DNA of 64,000 bases from contig JBGAHR010000019.1 in the NCBI GenBank assembly GCA_044226045.1, positions 10,845-74,844 on the forward strand. The letters are read 5' to 3'. The notes beneath the pieces were generated by a model. It was not told where the DNA came from. It saw nothing but the letters and a program-made list of their open reading frames with translations, and ran no database searches. The position numbers and the translations under genes are program-made. Within the stretch, counting starts at the first letter, position 1. Every line of letters begins with the position of its first letter. Shown here piece after piece: positions 33,431 through 42,215 of this stretch. Source of the stretch: Endoryza sp044226045. Lineage in GTDB: Bacteria; Bacteroidota; Bacteroidia; Chitinophagales; Chitinophagaceae.

Positions 33431-34546
33431 ATGAAGTTTATCGTTTCGTCATCGGCTTTGTTGAAGCAGCTGCAACAGATCAGTGGTGTTATCAACGCGA
33501 ATACGGTGTTGCCGATCCTGGAGGACTTTTTATTTGAAGTGGAAAAAGGGAAACTGACTGTAGTGGCCACCGATCTCGAAACAGTGATGAAGATTCAACT
33601 CGAGGTGGAAGCAAAAGACACCGGTAAAGTATGTATTCCGGCGAAGATCCTGCTGGATTCCCTGAAAAACCTGCCCGACCAACCGCTTACTTTTAATATT
33701 GATAAAAATTTCGGTGTAGAAATTACCAGCGACAATGGTAAGTATAAAGTGATGGGCGAAAACCCCGACAACTTCCCGAAAGAACCGGCTGCGGACGATA
33801 CCTCATCATTCACCATGAGCTCCCACGCACTGGTAACGGCCATCAATAAAACACTGTTTGCAGTAAGCAATGATGATCTGCGACCAGCGATGACCGGGGT
33901 GTTTTTTGAAATGGATAAAAAGGGATTGCAGTTTGTAGCTACAGATGCGCATCGCCTGGTTCGTTACAAGCGCAAGGAAGTAAGCTGTCCCAAGACCGGT
34001 TCCATGATCGTTCCCAAGAAACCGCTTAACCTGCTCAAAGCCTCCATGCCGGCCAATGAAGATGAGCTGAGCATCAGCTATAACAGCAATCATCTTTTCG
34101 TAAAACATGGTACCACACAACTGAGCTGCCGGCTGATCGACGCGCGTTTCCCCGATTACAAAGTGGTCATTCCAACCGACAACCCCTATAAACTCACAGT
34201 AAGCAAAAGTGACTTCCAAAGTGCGCTTCGCCGCGTGAGCATCTTCAGTAACAAGAGCACCAACCAGGTGGTACTTAATATCAGCGGAAGCGAATTACAG
34301 CTGGCTGCGCAGGATATTGATTTCAGTTTCGAAGGAAATGAAAGAATGAAATGCCAGTACAATGGCGAAGATCTTCAGATCGCCTTTAATGCGAAGTTCC
34401 TGATCGAAATGCTGAATGCAGCAGAGAGCGATGAGGTCAATATCGAGCTGTCCACCCCCACCAAGGCGGGTATTATCAAGCCCACCGACCAGGACGAGAA
34501 TGAAGAATTACTGATGCTGGTCATGCCGCTGATGCTGAACAGCTAA
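33431..34546 (+). CDS. dnaN: DNA polymerase III subunit beta (sliding clamp)
   Basis: A 371-residue beta clamp with the three repeated DnaN domains (about 1-120, 128-245 and 248-371). It encircles DNA and tethers polymerases and repair factors. Visible markers are 'MKFIVSSSALLKQLQQISGVI', 'FVATDAHRLVRYKRKE' in domain 2 and the C-terminal 'LLMLVMPLML', the family ending that forms the partner-binding pocket. dnaA and recF are not adjacent. The upstream spacer is full of word repeats. Confidence 0.97.
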   Translation: MKFIVSSSALLKQLQQISGVINANTVLPILEDFLFEVEKGKLTVVATDLETVMKIQLEVEAKDTGKVCIPAKILLDSLKNLPDQPLTFNIDKNFGVEITSDNGKYKVMGENPDNFPKEPAADDTSSFTMSSHALVTAINKTLFAVSNDDLRPAMTGVFFEMDKKGLQFVATDAHRLVRYKRKEVSCPKTGSMIVPKKPLNLLKASMPANEDELSISYNSNHLFVKHGTTQLSCRLIDARFPDYKVVIPTDNPYKLTVSKSDFQSALRRVSIFSNKSTNQVVLNISGSELQLAAQDIDFSFEGNERMKCQYNGEDLQIAFNAKFLIEMLNAAESDEVNIELSTPTKAGIIKPTDQDENEELLMLVMPLMLNS

Positions 34547-34624
34547 AAGTAATCTACTTCGTTGTATTATTGGTAAGCGGGGCATCCCCTGTCTATTCTT
34601 CATCATTACTGTTAGTTTCCGGTT

Positions 34625-35053
34625 ATGAATTTTCGACAGCTGAGGGCATATGATGATTATATCTCCGCCAATTTGCGTTTGCAGCAACTGGAATCGGAAG
34701 GCATCCGTTGTTACCTGAAGGATGAGCATACCGTGACCATTGACCCCATTCTTTCCAATGCCGTGGGCGGAATTAAGCTGGTGGTATATGAAGAACAGTG
34801 GGAGCGCGCCCAGGAGATCATTCTACAGATAGAAGACGAATACCGAAAATCGGCCCGTTGCCCCAAATGCGGCGCCACCGGACTGGAACTGGTAACCAAT
34901 ACCAGGAAAGCTTCTAACTGGCTTTCTGCCTTACTTACGTGGATGCTAGGAAATTATGCAGTCGGTGTTTCACAGGTATACCGCTGTTTTCAATGCGGCT
35001 ACGAGATGGAAGACCTGCCCTCGGCTGAACAGTCCGAGACCTACCCCAAATAG
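34625..35053 (+). CDS. DUF2007 domain protein with zinc ribbon
   Basis: A 142-residue protein. Residues about 1-72 match the DUF2007 fold, a PII-like putative signal-transducing domain ('SANLRLQQLESEGIRCYLKDEHTV', 'GGIKLVVYEEQWERAQEII'). Two CxxC pairs follow: CPKCGATG near residue 79 and CFQCGYE near 122, which would form a zinc ribbon split by a hydrophobic stretch (about 98-112) that may sit on the membrane. It has no assigned function. It lies 78 bp after dnaN and 39 bp before the sterol desaturase gene on the same strand. Confidence 0.82.
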   Translation: MNFRQLRAYDDYISANLRLQQLESEGIRCYLKDEHTVTIDPILSNAVGGIKLVVYEEQWERAQEIILQIEDEYRKSARCPKCGATGLELVTNTRKASNWLSALLTWMLGNYAVGVSQVYRCFQCGYEMEDLPSAEQSETYPK

Positions 35054-35092
35054 TAAATTCAGCGTATCTTACGTATTAAACCCCGTCTTGCT

Positions 35093-35911
35093 ATGGAAAA
35101 ATTTATCGAGTTTTTCGAGCATGCAGAAAAATGGCAGCTTTTCGCATGGATAGCAGTCTGGATGGTCTTTTTCGGCCTTTTAGAGAATCTATTGCCGGTA
35201 TTTACAGATAAATACAATCGCGTGAAACATGCCGGCGTCAATCTTTCCTTTCTCCTCACTACAGCGGTGGTAAACCTGGTCGTGGGTCTGATCACTGCCG
35301 GTGTGTACACCTTCATCCGCGAACATCAAATCGGACTAATATATTGGTTGAACTGGCCGCTATGGGCCGAGTTGCTCTTGTCTGTGCTGATTCTCGATTT
35401 TGTCGGCATGTATTGCTCGCACTATGTGCTTCACAAGTTCAAATGGCTCTGGAAGTTTCATATGGTGCATCACAGCGATCGCCATGTGGATGTAACCACC
35501 GGCACCCGCCACCATCCTGGCGACTGGTTTATTCGCGAAACTTTTGCGCTGGTTGCCGTGATCATAACCGGCGCACCACTCGGATTTTATATCTTTTTCC
35601 GTTTCTGCAATGTGGTGTTCACCTATCTCACACATGCCAATATTAATTTACCAGCCTGGCTCGAGAAGCCGCTCAGCTGGGTTTTTATCACTCCCAATGT
35701 TCATAAATTTCACCATCATTTTGAACGGCCCTGGACGGATACTAACTTTGGAAATATCTTTTCCTTTTGGGACAGGATCTTTGGCACATTTGTGTACGAT
35801 GATGTAAAGAAAATACGTTACGGACTGGATGTACTGGAAGGAAAGCCTGATGAGGATGTGATGTATCAGATGCGTCTTCCATTTGACAACAGTATCAAGA
35901 CCGATTATTAA
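35093..35911 (+). CDS. sterol desaturase family membrane protein
   Basis: A 272-residue membrane-bound di-iron hydroxylase of the fatty acid hydroxylase superfamily. Hydrophobic segments lie near 18-36, 45-68, 80-105 and 140-165. Histidine boxes are HYVLHK (near 107), HMVHHSDRHVD (near 123) and HKFHHHFERPW (near 203). It is in a different subfamily from the copy at 5112-5870: the box spacing and the 'TGTRHHPGDWF' segment differ. It probably modifies a lipid at the inner membrane. Substrate and pathway cannot be read. Confidence 0.88.
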   Translation: MEKFIEFFEHAEKWQLFAWIAVWMVFFGLLENLLPVFTDKYNRVKHAGVNLSFLLTTAVVNLVVGLITAGVYTFIREHQIGLIYWLNWPLWAELLLSVLILDFVGMYCSHYVLHKFKWLWKFHMVHHSDRHVDVTTGTRHHPGDWFIRETFALVAVIITGAPLGFYIFFRFCNVVFTYLTHANINLPAWLEKPLSWVFITPNVHKFHHHFERPWTDTNFGNIFSFWDRIFGTFVYDDVKKIRYGLDVLEGKPDEDVMYQMRLPFDNSIKTDY

Positions 35912-35949
35912 CTTATGTTCAATCCGCCCTTAAGAAAATAAATGCCTGC

Positions 35950-37047
35950 ATGAAAAGAGTATTTTGTTTATGGATGGTTTCGCTGGTTTCAATGATAACC
36001 CTTGCCCAGAATGCTGAGGTGAAGGCAGTGGCAGATTCTATCCGCAGGTATCGCAATACGCCCGGCCTGGTATACGCTGTTTTCACCACGGAAAAAATTA
36101 TAGACAGCGGCACGTCCGGGGTAAAGAAAATGCGGGTCAAGGATTTTATCCAGTTTTCAAATCGGTTTCAGATAGGAACAACCACTACCGCTTTCACAGC
36201 CTATATAGCGGCCAGGATGGTGGAAGAAGGAAAAATCAGCTGGAGTTCCACTATTGCAAAGGTTCTGCCGGAACTGGACGGCAAGATCATGAAACTGTAC
36301 ACCCGCCTGACGCTGGAACAACTGCTTTCCCAAAGAGGAGGCTTCCCCCCATTTGAAGAATTCAAAGAGTATCGCGAAATACACTCCATGCCCGGTACTC
36401 CTTCACAACAAAGGATGGCTTTCGCGATCATGATGATGAAGAAAAGGCCCCAGTTGATTGTTGACAGTTCCATTGCCACCTATTCTGTAGCGGGCACTTC
36501 CATCGCAGCCGTCATGCTGGAAAAAGTGAGTAAGAAAAGCTGGGAGCAGCTGGTAGATCAATACATCAACAAACCACTGAACATAAGGGCCGATTTCGGC
36601 TTCCCCGTATTGAAAGACTCCACACAGCCCTGGGGTCATTGGGATAACTATTATACCCTTACGGCTCATACGGATGATTACTGGGCTCGCTGTTTTCCGC
36701 CTATTGCTCCGTCTGGCAACATCAATATCAACATGAGCGACCTGATGGTCTTTCTGAGAGACCTGTTGAACGGATTGCAGAATAAAAAGTCGGTGATCAG
36801 TGCTGCCAACGCCAGCAAGATGCTGTTCGGCAAACCCGATTATGCCCTGGGATGGGCCAACATGAAATGGGATAACCTGGCTATCGCCTACTGGTCGGGC
36901 CGTGGCGGTTTATTCAGCAGCTACATCGAGATCATCAAGGAAAAGAACATGGCCATTGTAGTACTGGACAATAGTGGCGCCGTCGATGGCCGCTCTGCAG
37001 CATCCAATCTCGGAAGATATCTTCGTCGGTATTATGCCGCGCAGTAA
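35950..37047 (+). CDS. serine-hydrolase (beta-lactamase) fold protein, catalytic residues lost
   Basis: A 365-residue exported protein with a signal peptide (MKRVFCLWMVSLVSMITLAQ). The order of segments is that of class C beta-lactamase-like hydrolases: 'FQIGTTTTAFTAYIAARMV' where IGSxTKxFTA is expected, 'LLSQRGGFPPF' for LLxHxSGL, 'YSVAGTSIA' for YSNxGY, and 'WSGRGGLFSSYI' for GHTGGxxGF. The nucleophile Ser and the Lys of SxxK are both Thr (77 and 80), and Asn of YxN is Val (180). It is therefore likely a pseudoenzyme used for binding, although an unusual mechanism cannot be excluded. The frame is intact. Confidence 0.8.
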   Translation: MKRVFCLWMVSLVSMITLAQNAEVKAVADSIRRYRNTPGLVYAVFTTEKIIDSGTSGVKKMRVKDFIQFSNRFQIGTTTTAFTAYIAARMVEEGKISWSSTIAKVLPELDGKIMKLYTRLTLEQLLSQRGGFPPFEEFKEYREIHSMPGTPSQQRMAFAIMMMKKRPQLIVDSSIATYSVAGTSIAAVMLEKVSKKSWEQLVDQYINKPLNIRADFGFPVLKDSTQPWGHWDNYYTLTAHTDDYWARCFPPIAPSGNININMSDLMVFLRDLLNGLQNKKSVISAANASKMLFGKPDYALGWANMKWDNLAIAYWSGRGGLFSSYIEIIKEKNMAIVVLDNSGAVDGRSAASNLGRYLRRYYAAQ

Positions 37048-37062
37048 TCTCTGTTCTTCCTG

Positions 37063-37070
37063 TACATTTG
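37063..37070 (+). promoter_or_regulatory. -7 promoter element (TACATTTG) for kdsB
   Basis: TACATTTG is an exact TAnnTTTG match 16 bp before the kdsB start, located in the 39-bp gap after the pseudoenzyme gene. It supports independent transcription of kdsB. Confidence 0.55.
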
Positions 37071-37086
37071 CGCTTCAATAAGACCT

Positions 37087-37806
37087 ATGCCACGAATAGT
37101 TGCGATGATTCCCGCGCGATATGCGGCCACCCGTTTTCCTGCCAAGCTGATGCAAATGCTGGGGAATAAAACCGTTATTCGCCACACATACGACAATACG
37201 GTGGCCACGGGACTATTTGATGAAGTAGTGGTGGTGACCGACAGTGATATCATCTTTGATGAAATCACCCGTCATGGAGGACGGGCTGTGATGAGCCAGC
37301 GCCCTCACGAAAGCGGCAGCGACCGGATCGCCGAAGCCGCTGCAGGCATGGAGGTAGACATCGTGCTGAATGTACAGGGCGATACGCCCTTTGTGAAGAA
37401 AGAACCGCTCCGTCAACTACTCAACTGCTTCCAGGATCCAACCGTACAGGTGGCTTCCATGATGCAGGTCCTTTCCAGACAGGAAGAGATCAACGATCCG
37501 AATTTTGTAAAAGTGACGGTTGATAAAAACATGAATTCCCTCTTTTTCAGCCGGTCCGTTATTCCCTATCCGAGAGACACCAAAGCCGCTATTACTTACT
37601 ACGAACATATAGGTGTATACGCATTTCGGAAACAGGCCCTCCTCAATTTTACCAGCTGGCCGATGACGCCGCTTGAAGCTGCCGAGAAAGTGGAATGTCT
37701 CCGCTACCTTGAAAATGGAATTCCCCTCCGGATGATTGTGGTGGATTATATGGGAGTGGAGATCGACACACCCGAAGACCTGGAAAAAGCCGGAAAGCTG
37801 ATTTGA
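37087..37806 (+). CDS. kdsB: 3-deoxy-manno-octulosonate cytidylyltransferase
   Basis: A 239-residue CMP-Kdo synthetase that activates Kdo with CTP for lipopolysaccharide core assembly in the cytoplasm. The nucleotide-binding start 'IPARYAATRFPAKLMQMLG' (residues 7-25), 'SGSDRIAEAA' near 77, 'NVQGDTPFV' with the metal-binding Asp near 98 and 'VDTPEDLEKAG' near the C-terminus (read as EIDTPEDLEKA) are all present. In Shewanella a KdsB homologue prefers the 8-amino form of Kdo. Since a KdnB-like oxidase is encoded 2 kb downstream, that preference is possible here. Confidence 0.96.
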   Translation: MPRIVAMIPARYAATRFPAKLMQMLGNKTVIRHTYDNTVATGLFDEVVVVTDSDIIFDEITRHGGRAVMSQRPHESGSDRIAEAAAGMEVDIVLNVQGDTPFVKKEPLRQLLNCFQDPTVQVASMMQVLSRQEEINDPNFVKVTVDKNMNSLFFSRSVIPYPRDTKAAITYYEHIGVYAFRKQALLNFTSWPMTPLEAAEKVECLRYLENGIPLRMIVVDYMGVEIDTPEDLEKAGKLI

Positions 37807-37814
37807 ATTTTAGA

Positions 37815-38165
37815 TTATTCAACACCGTTATCAACCGTTCCTGTTTTGCCGCTCTCCGGCCGGGCGGCTATTTCTATCGTTTTGTCGATCAGATCATGAA
37901 TATAATTGCGGCTTCGGCCAAAAGTAATCAGCGCAGTGCTGCTTTGGCTGCATTGTATGGAGACCAACTGCTCTGTCACTTTTTCTACCGATACTTCACT
38001 TCCGGCTGCGGCACCGGAAAACACCGCTTTCGTTTGCACTTTCAGCAGACTATCAGAGATATAAGTAATATGCCAGTTCAGTTCCGCACAGGCTTTCAGC
38101 ACCAGTAGCAGGAATTCGGTGAAATTGGACCGGCGATGACTATAGTGAACCTGGTGGTTTGGCAT
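37815..38165 (-). CDS. hypothetical protein, small alpha/beta domain
   Basis: A 116-residue protein in a minus-strand frame convergent with kdsB (8-bp gap). The pattern 'LNWHITYISDSLLKVQT', then a charged stretch, 'LVSIQCSQSSTALITFGRSRNYIHDLIDKTI' recalls the small PH-like domain that precedes rhomboid or other membrane modules in Bacteroidota proteins ('ALGW.I......I.A.T.....G..V.V......V.I.S.......D.GKN...I..FI'). That resemblance is from memory. There is no signal peptide or membrane span, and no function can be given. No overlapping plus-strand gene competes with it. Confidence 0.6.
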   Translation of the reverse strand: MPNHQVHYSHRRSNFTEFLLLVLKACAELNWHITYISDSLLKVQTKAVFSGAAAGSEVSVEKVTEQLVSIQCSQSSTALITFGRSRNYIHDLIDKTIEIAARPESGKTGTVDNGVE

Positions 38166-38290
38166 GTTTAATAAAAAGACGGCTAATAGTACTATTTTTT
38201 GAACAATTAATACGAGACTGTCCCGATAAATTTCAGGTTCTAATGGTTTTATAAGTTTTGGTATCTTACTGGAACCATTTACGATTGCTT

Positions 38291-39646
38291 ATGAACAAAA
38301 CGAAACTGTTCCGCTGGTCCATTGTGGCCGCCCTGGCCGGGTTCATTTTTGGTTTCGACACGGTTGTTATATCCGGAGCCAATCAGCCTATTAAAGAGCT
38401 TTGGCACACAACCCCTCTCTTCCACGGAATTTTCATCATGTCTATGGCGCTTTGGGGAACGGTGATCGGTGCGTTGATCGCCGGAATACCAACGGAAAAA
38501 TTTGGCCGGAAGAAGGTATTGCTATGGATTGGTATTTTCTATTCGGTTTCAGCGATCGGTACAGCCATCGCTCCGAATCCATATACCTTTTCGTTTTTTC
38601 GTTTTATTGGCGGCTTGGGGATTGGTGTTTCTTCGGTTGCCGCGCCTACCTACATTTCGGAAATTTCATCGCCCGCCATGCGCGGCAGGCTGGTAGCCAT
38701 GTACCAGTTCAATATTGTATTCGGAATCCTGGTGGCCTATATTTCCAACTATCTATTGCAGGGCGTTGGCGGCGAAAGTGACTGGCGTTGGATGCTCGGT
38801 GTTCAGATCATTCCTTCGCTGTTGTACACATTGATGGTATATGGTGTGCCGGAAAGCCCACGATGGCTCATCAGTAAAGGCAAGGAGCCCGAAAATGCCA
38901 GAAAAACCCTGAAAGAAATTGGCATTGAGGATGTGGAAGACGAAGTAAAAAAGATAGAGGAAGCCAACCGGCAGGAATCTTCAGGTGTCAGCCATCTTTC
39001 CATATTCAACCGGAAATATGTCCGTGTGCTGTGGCTGGCTTTTATGGTTGCCTTTTTTAACCAGCTGTCGGGCATAAATTTTATTCTGTACTATGCCCCG
39101 CAACTGCTGGAGCAGGCCGGCTTGGGCAAAGAAGAATCTTTACTGAACTCCATTGCCATTGGCGGTACCAATCTGCTTTTTACATTCGTGGGATTATACC
39201 TGATTGACCGATTGGGAAGAAAAACATTACTGATCATCGGATCGTTGGGTTATATTCTTAGCCTGCTGGGTGTTGCCTGGTCTTTTTATTCCCATCAACC
39301 ATCGTTAGTACTACTGACTTTTCTGTTATTGTTCATAGCCGCGCATGCGGTTGGACAAGGAGCCGTTATCTGGGTATTTATTTCCGAAATTTTTCCCAAT
39401 AAAGTTCGTGCGCTGGGCCAGTCGTTCGGTGCCAGCGTACACTGGGTATTCGCGGCTATCATCACGCTGGTTACACCGGTGTTCCTGGATAAGGAGGATG
39501 GCATTTTTAAAGACACACCCGAGTATATATTTTTATTTCTGGCATTGATGATGGTTTGGCAACTCATATGGGTACTAACCAAAGTGCCGGAAACAAAAGA
39601 TGTTTCTTTGGAAGAGCTGGAAGCCCGCCTTATCAAAGAATCGTAA
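38291..39646 (+). CDS. sugar porter family MFS transporter
   Basis: A 451-residue, 12-helix transporter of the sugar porter family (XylE/GLUT type). I use the ATG at 38291 (MNKTKLFRWSIVAALAGFIFGFDTVVISG), the usual family start; the upstream frame adds only 11 residues. Signatures: GFDTVVISGA in TM1, 'PTEKFGRKKVLL' (loop 2-3 RxGR motif), 'PESPRWLISKGK' after TM6, 'NQLSGINFILYYAP' in TM7 (the QLSGINxxxYY hallmark), 'LIDRLGRKTLL' and 'PETKDVSLEELE' at the C-terminus. Proton symport of a monosaccharide is likely. It lies between two Kdo-related genes, but a link is not shown. Confidence 0.93.
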   Translation: MNKTKLFRWSIVAALAGFIFGFDTVVISGANQPIKELWHTTPLFHGIFIMSMALWGTVIGALIAGIPTEKFGRKKVLLWIGIFYSVSAIGTAIAPNPYTFSFFRFIGGLGIGVSSVAAPTYISEISSPAMRGRLVAMYQFNIVFGILVAYISNYLLQGVGGESDWRWMLGVQIIPSLLYTLMVYGVPESPRWLISKGKEPENARKTLKEIGIEDVEDEVKKIEEANRQESSGVSHLSIFNRKYVRVLWLAFMVAFFNQLSGINFILYYAPQLLEQAGLGKEESLLNSIAIGGTNLLFTFVGLYLIDRLGRKTLLIIGSLGYILSLLGVAWSFYSHQPSLVLLTFLLLFIAAHAVGQGAVIWVFISEIFPNKVRALGQSFGASVHWVFAAIITLVTPVFLDKEDGIFKDTPEYIFLFLALMMVWQLIWVLTKVPETKDVSLEELEARLIKES

Positions 39647-39696
39647 AACAGCGTTTATCGGTCTGCAAATTTCATTCGGCAATCGCCGGAAGGGTC

Positions 39697-39704
39697 TATC
39701 TTTG
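39697..39704 (+). promoter_or_regulatory. -7 promoter element (TATCTTTG) for the kdnB-like gene
   Basis: TATCTTTG matches TAnnTTTG exactly, 19 bp before the ATG at 39724. Confidence 0.55.
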
Positions 39705-39723
39705 CCGCACTTAACAGCATTGT

Positions 39724-40797
39724 ATGAAGTTCAGGAATTTCAAGATGGTCAGCTATGTGGTGTATGGCCGCGGCTCCTTCAACCAGTTAGATGAAATTTT
39801 AGCCCCGCATCGCAAGGCGGGTTATCCCATGATTTTCCTGGTAGATCATTTTTTTGAAGGCAAGCCCCTGCTGGGCAGAATTCCTATTCGCGATAAAGAC
39901 AAAGTGATTTACGCCGATGTAACTTACGAACCCAAAACAACGCAGGTTGATAAACTCGCGCAACAACTGAAAGATGAGTTCAAAACCATCAGCGGTATCG
40001 TTGGTATTGGCGGTGGCAGCACTATGGACCTTGCCAAAGCTGTTTCTCTGATGATGAACAATCCGGGTTCTTCAGCAGACTACCAGGGATGGGACCTGGT
40101 TAAATTCCCCGGTGTTTACAAAGTGGGGATCCCCACCCTGAGCGGAACCGGCGCTGAAGTATCAAGAACTACCGTATTGACCGGCCCCACCCGTAAACTG
40201 GGAATGAATTCCGACTTCACACCGTTTGACCAGATTGTGCTGGATCCGGAACTGGCAGCCAATGCCCCCGTCAACCAGCGCTTCTACACAGGCATGGATT
40301 GCTATATTCACTGTATTGAAAGTCTCGAAGGCACTTATCTCAACGAATTCAGTAAAAGCTACGGAGAGAAGGCGCTCCAGTTGTGCCAGAAAGTATTTGT
40401 AGAGAAAGACCACTGGGATGAGGAGAGCGATGACCAGTTGATGATGGCCAGCTATGCAGGCGGTATGAGTATCGCTTATTCGCAGGTAGGGGTGGCACAT
40501 GCCGTGAGCTATGGCCTCAGTTACCTGCTGGGCACCAAGCATGGAATCGGCAATTGTATTGTAATGAACCACCTTGATGAATATTACCCTGCCGGAGTAA
40601 AGGAATTCAAATACATGGTGGAGAAGAACAATATTGAAATTCCTACCGGTATCTGCAAAGGGTTAACCGATGAACAATTCGACAAGATGATCGATGTCAG
40701 CCTTGGCATGAAACCACTTTGGGAAAATGCGCTTGGCAAAGACTGGGAGAAGATCATGACGCGCGAAAAGCTCAGACGACTTTATGAACTGCTCTAA
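39724..40797 (+). CDS. kdnB: iron-containing alcohol dehydrogenase, KdnB-like (Kdo 8-oxidase)
   Basis: A 357-residue member of the Fe-dependent alcohol dehydrogenase family. The start 'MKFRNFKMVSYVVYGRGSFNQLDEI' followed by 'RKAGYPMIFLVD' closely recalls KdnB, which oxidises C8 of Kdo before transamination by KdnA to 8-amino-Kdo in Shewanella. NAD-binding GIGGGSTMDLAKA lies near 98, and the metal ligands are Asp and His in 'GMDCYIHC' (near 195) plus His in 'GVAHAVSYG' (near 260) and 'GTKHGIGN' (near 275). No KdnA aminotransferase is in the window, so the pathway is not proved. The nearby kdsB supports a Kdo-related role. Confidence 0.78.
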   Translation: MKFRNFKMVSYVVYGRGSFNQLDEILAPHRKAGYPMIFLVDHFFEGKPLLGRIPIRDKDKVIYADVTYEPKTTQVDKLAQQLKDEFKTISGIVGIGGGSTMDLAKAVSLMMNNPGSSADYQGWDLVKFPGVYKVGIPTLSGTGAEVSRTTVLTGPTRKLGMNSDFTPFDQIVLDPELAANAPVNQRFYTGMDCYIHCIESLEGTYLNEFSKSYGEKALQLCQKVFVEKDHWDEESDDQLMMASYAGGMSIAYSQVGVAHAVSYGLSYLLGTKHGIGNCIVMNHLDEYYPAGVKEFKYMVEKNNIEIPTGICKGLTDEQFDKMIDVSLGMKPLWENALGKDWEKIMTREKLRRLYELL

Positions 40798-40813
40798 GGA
40801 GAAGTTTGAATCA

Positions 40814-41596
40814 TCAATAAATGGTGGAATAGGGAGTCGCTTTCATGAGGACGATATCCGCATGCGACACATTATTCTGGTATTCGGGCAAAGCCACCAG
40901 TCTTTTCCATTCGGGGTCATCTACAAACGACTTCCAGTGTTTTTCTCTTTCTTCCCTGTTGTCGAAGCTGGTCATGTAAATCAGGTTAGGCATGTGACTG
41001 CCGGTAATCACTTCTGCATAAAAAATGGCATTAAACTGCAAGCGCTTAAATAAAGCAATTTCCCCTCCCTGGTTGAACATCTTCACTTTGTTTCGGTAAT
41101 ACAATTCGGAAGGACTTTCATAACTCCTGAACTCATAGATTCTTTCTGATCGGTCCGAATTCAATTTGGGACGTTGATGAACCGGCGCCAGTTCAAATGC
41201 GAAAGCCGTATAAGTTTCCATCCGCTGATAGGCCGGCTTATTATGCGGCGCCTGCAGATATTGCTTGCCGCTCTCGAGATAGGATTTGTCTTTCAGCAGG
41301 CTCGAAGGAATAGTGTTAACCTGTGTCAGATCCTTCAATGGAATCCAGAGATAAATCTGTTTGTCGGCTGCCGTATCGTTGGCAATGGGTTTAAAGACAC
41401 CCACCGTTTTCAGGCCGCGTTTTTGCAGGGCCGGAATAAAGGCAGCCTGCAGGTATTGATCGATGGTTTGTTCCTGTTCTGTATTCGTGTAGTGATAAAT
41501 GATAAGCTGGTAGTATTCTCTTGACGTTGTTTGGGCCGTTGCGGAAAAAGACAAAACGAATACGGTCAGTAATGCTGTCAGTGTTGTTTTCTTCAT
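40814..41596 (-). CDS. NIPSNAP family exported protein
   Basis: A 260-residue protein with a signal peptide (MKKTTLTALLTVFVLSFSATAQ). Two NIPSNAP-type ferredoxin-like domains follow: 'YYQLIIYHYTNTEQEQTIDQYL' at about 28-49 opens the first, and 'RIYEFRSYESPSELYYRNKVKMF' near 152 opens the second, ending 'WKSFVDDPEWKRLVALPEY'. The family binds small molecules or acts as monooxygenase-like dimers, but no activity is established. It is convergent with the kdnB-like gene (16-bp gap) and transcribed alone. Confidence 0.87.
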   Translation of the reverse strand: MKKTTLTALLTVFVLSFSATAQTTSREYYQLIIYHYTNTEQEQTIDQYLQAAFIPALQKRGLKTVGVFKPIANDTAADKQIYLWIPLKDLTQVNTIPSSLLKDKSYLESGKQYLQAPHNKPAYQRMETYTAFAFELAPVHQRPKLNSDRSERIYEFRSYESPSELYYRNKVKMFNQGGEIALFKRLQFNAIFYAEVITGSHMPNLIYMTSFDNREEREKHWKSFVDDPEWKRLVALPEYQNNVSHADIVLMKATPYSTIY

Positions 41597-41651
41597 GTTG
41601 AAATGATTGCCATGCTAATTTACCGGATTACATTTGTTCAAATTTCTTTTT

Positions 41652-42215
41652 ATGGAAGAAAAAAAGGCAGCCGAACTTTTTGATGAAGCCAGGCAATACC
41701 TCGACAGGTTCGAGTCCATTGTCAACAAGACCATCCGGGAGGAAAAGCTGATCATGGACAACCTGCTCAACCCTCCCCAGGAGATTCTTACCCGCGGACA
41801 GAAGATATCCGATAAGGTTGCTCGTTTCGGTGGTAGCTGGAACTTCATCATCGTGTTCATGTTACTGCTGATCGCCTGGATCATCTATAATGTAGTGGTA
41901 ACTCCCCGGGACCAGTTCGACCCGTATCCATTTATCCTGATGAACCTGCTGCTTTCCTGTATCGCAGCCCTCCAGGCCCCCATTATCATGATGAGCCAGA
42001 ACCGGCAGGAGGAAAAAGACCGTAAAAGAAGCGAGAACGACTACCTCGTGAATATGAAAGCCGAAATGGAAATCCGAAGCCTGCATGAAAAGATTGACCT
42101 GCTGGTACAGCAACAGATTGCCACTTTATACAAAACACAGGAAGAACAAATGAAAGTATTACAGGAGATCAGTCGTCAAATGGCTTTAAACAAAAAGGAA
42201 GATGGAAAACAATGA
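41652..42215 (+). CDS. DUF1003 domain-containing membrane protein
   Basis: A 187-residue protein; I use the ATG at 41652 (MEEKKAAELFDEARQYLDRF). An N-terminal helix is followed by the DUF1003 core, 'GQKISDKVARFGGSWNFIIVF', with two membrane helices: 'FIIVFMLLLIAWIIYNVVV' (about 72-90) and 'FILMNLLLSCIAALQAPIIMM' (about 98-118). The MSQNRQEEKDRKRSENDY segment after the second helix is the usual continuation, and the last 60 residues form a coiled coil. The function is unknown. The next gene overlaps by 14 bp, indicating a two-gene unit, perhaps continuing to corA. Confidence 0.87.
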   Translation: MEEKKAAELFDEARQYLDRFESIVNKTIREEKLIMDNLLNPPQEILTRGQKISDKVARFGGSWNFIIVFMLLLIAWIIYNVVVTPRDQFDPYPFILMNLLLSCIAALQAPIIMMSQNRQEEKDRKRSENDYLVNMKAEMEIRSLHEKIDLLVQQQIATLYKTQEEQMKVLQEISRQMALNKKEDGKQ

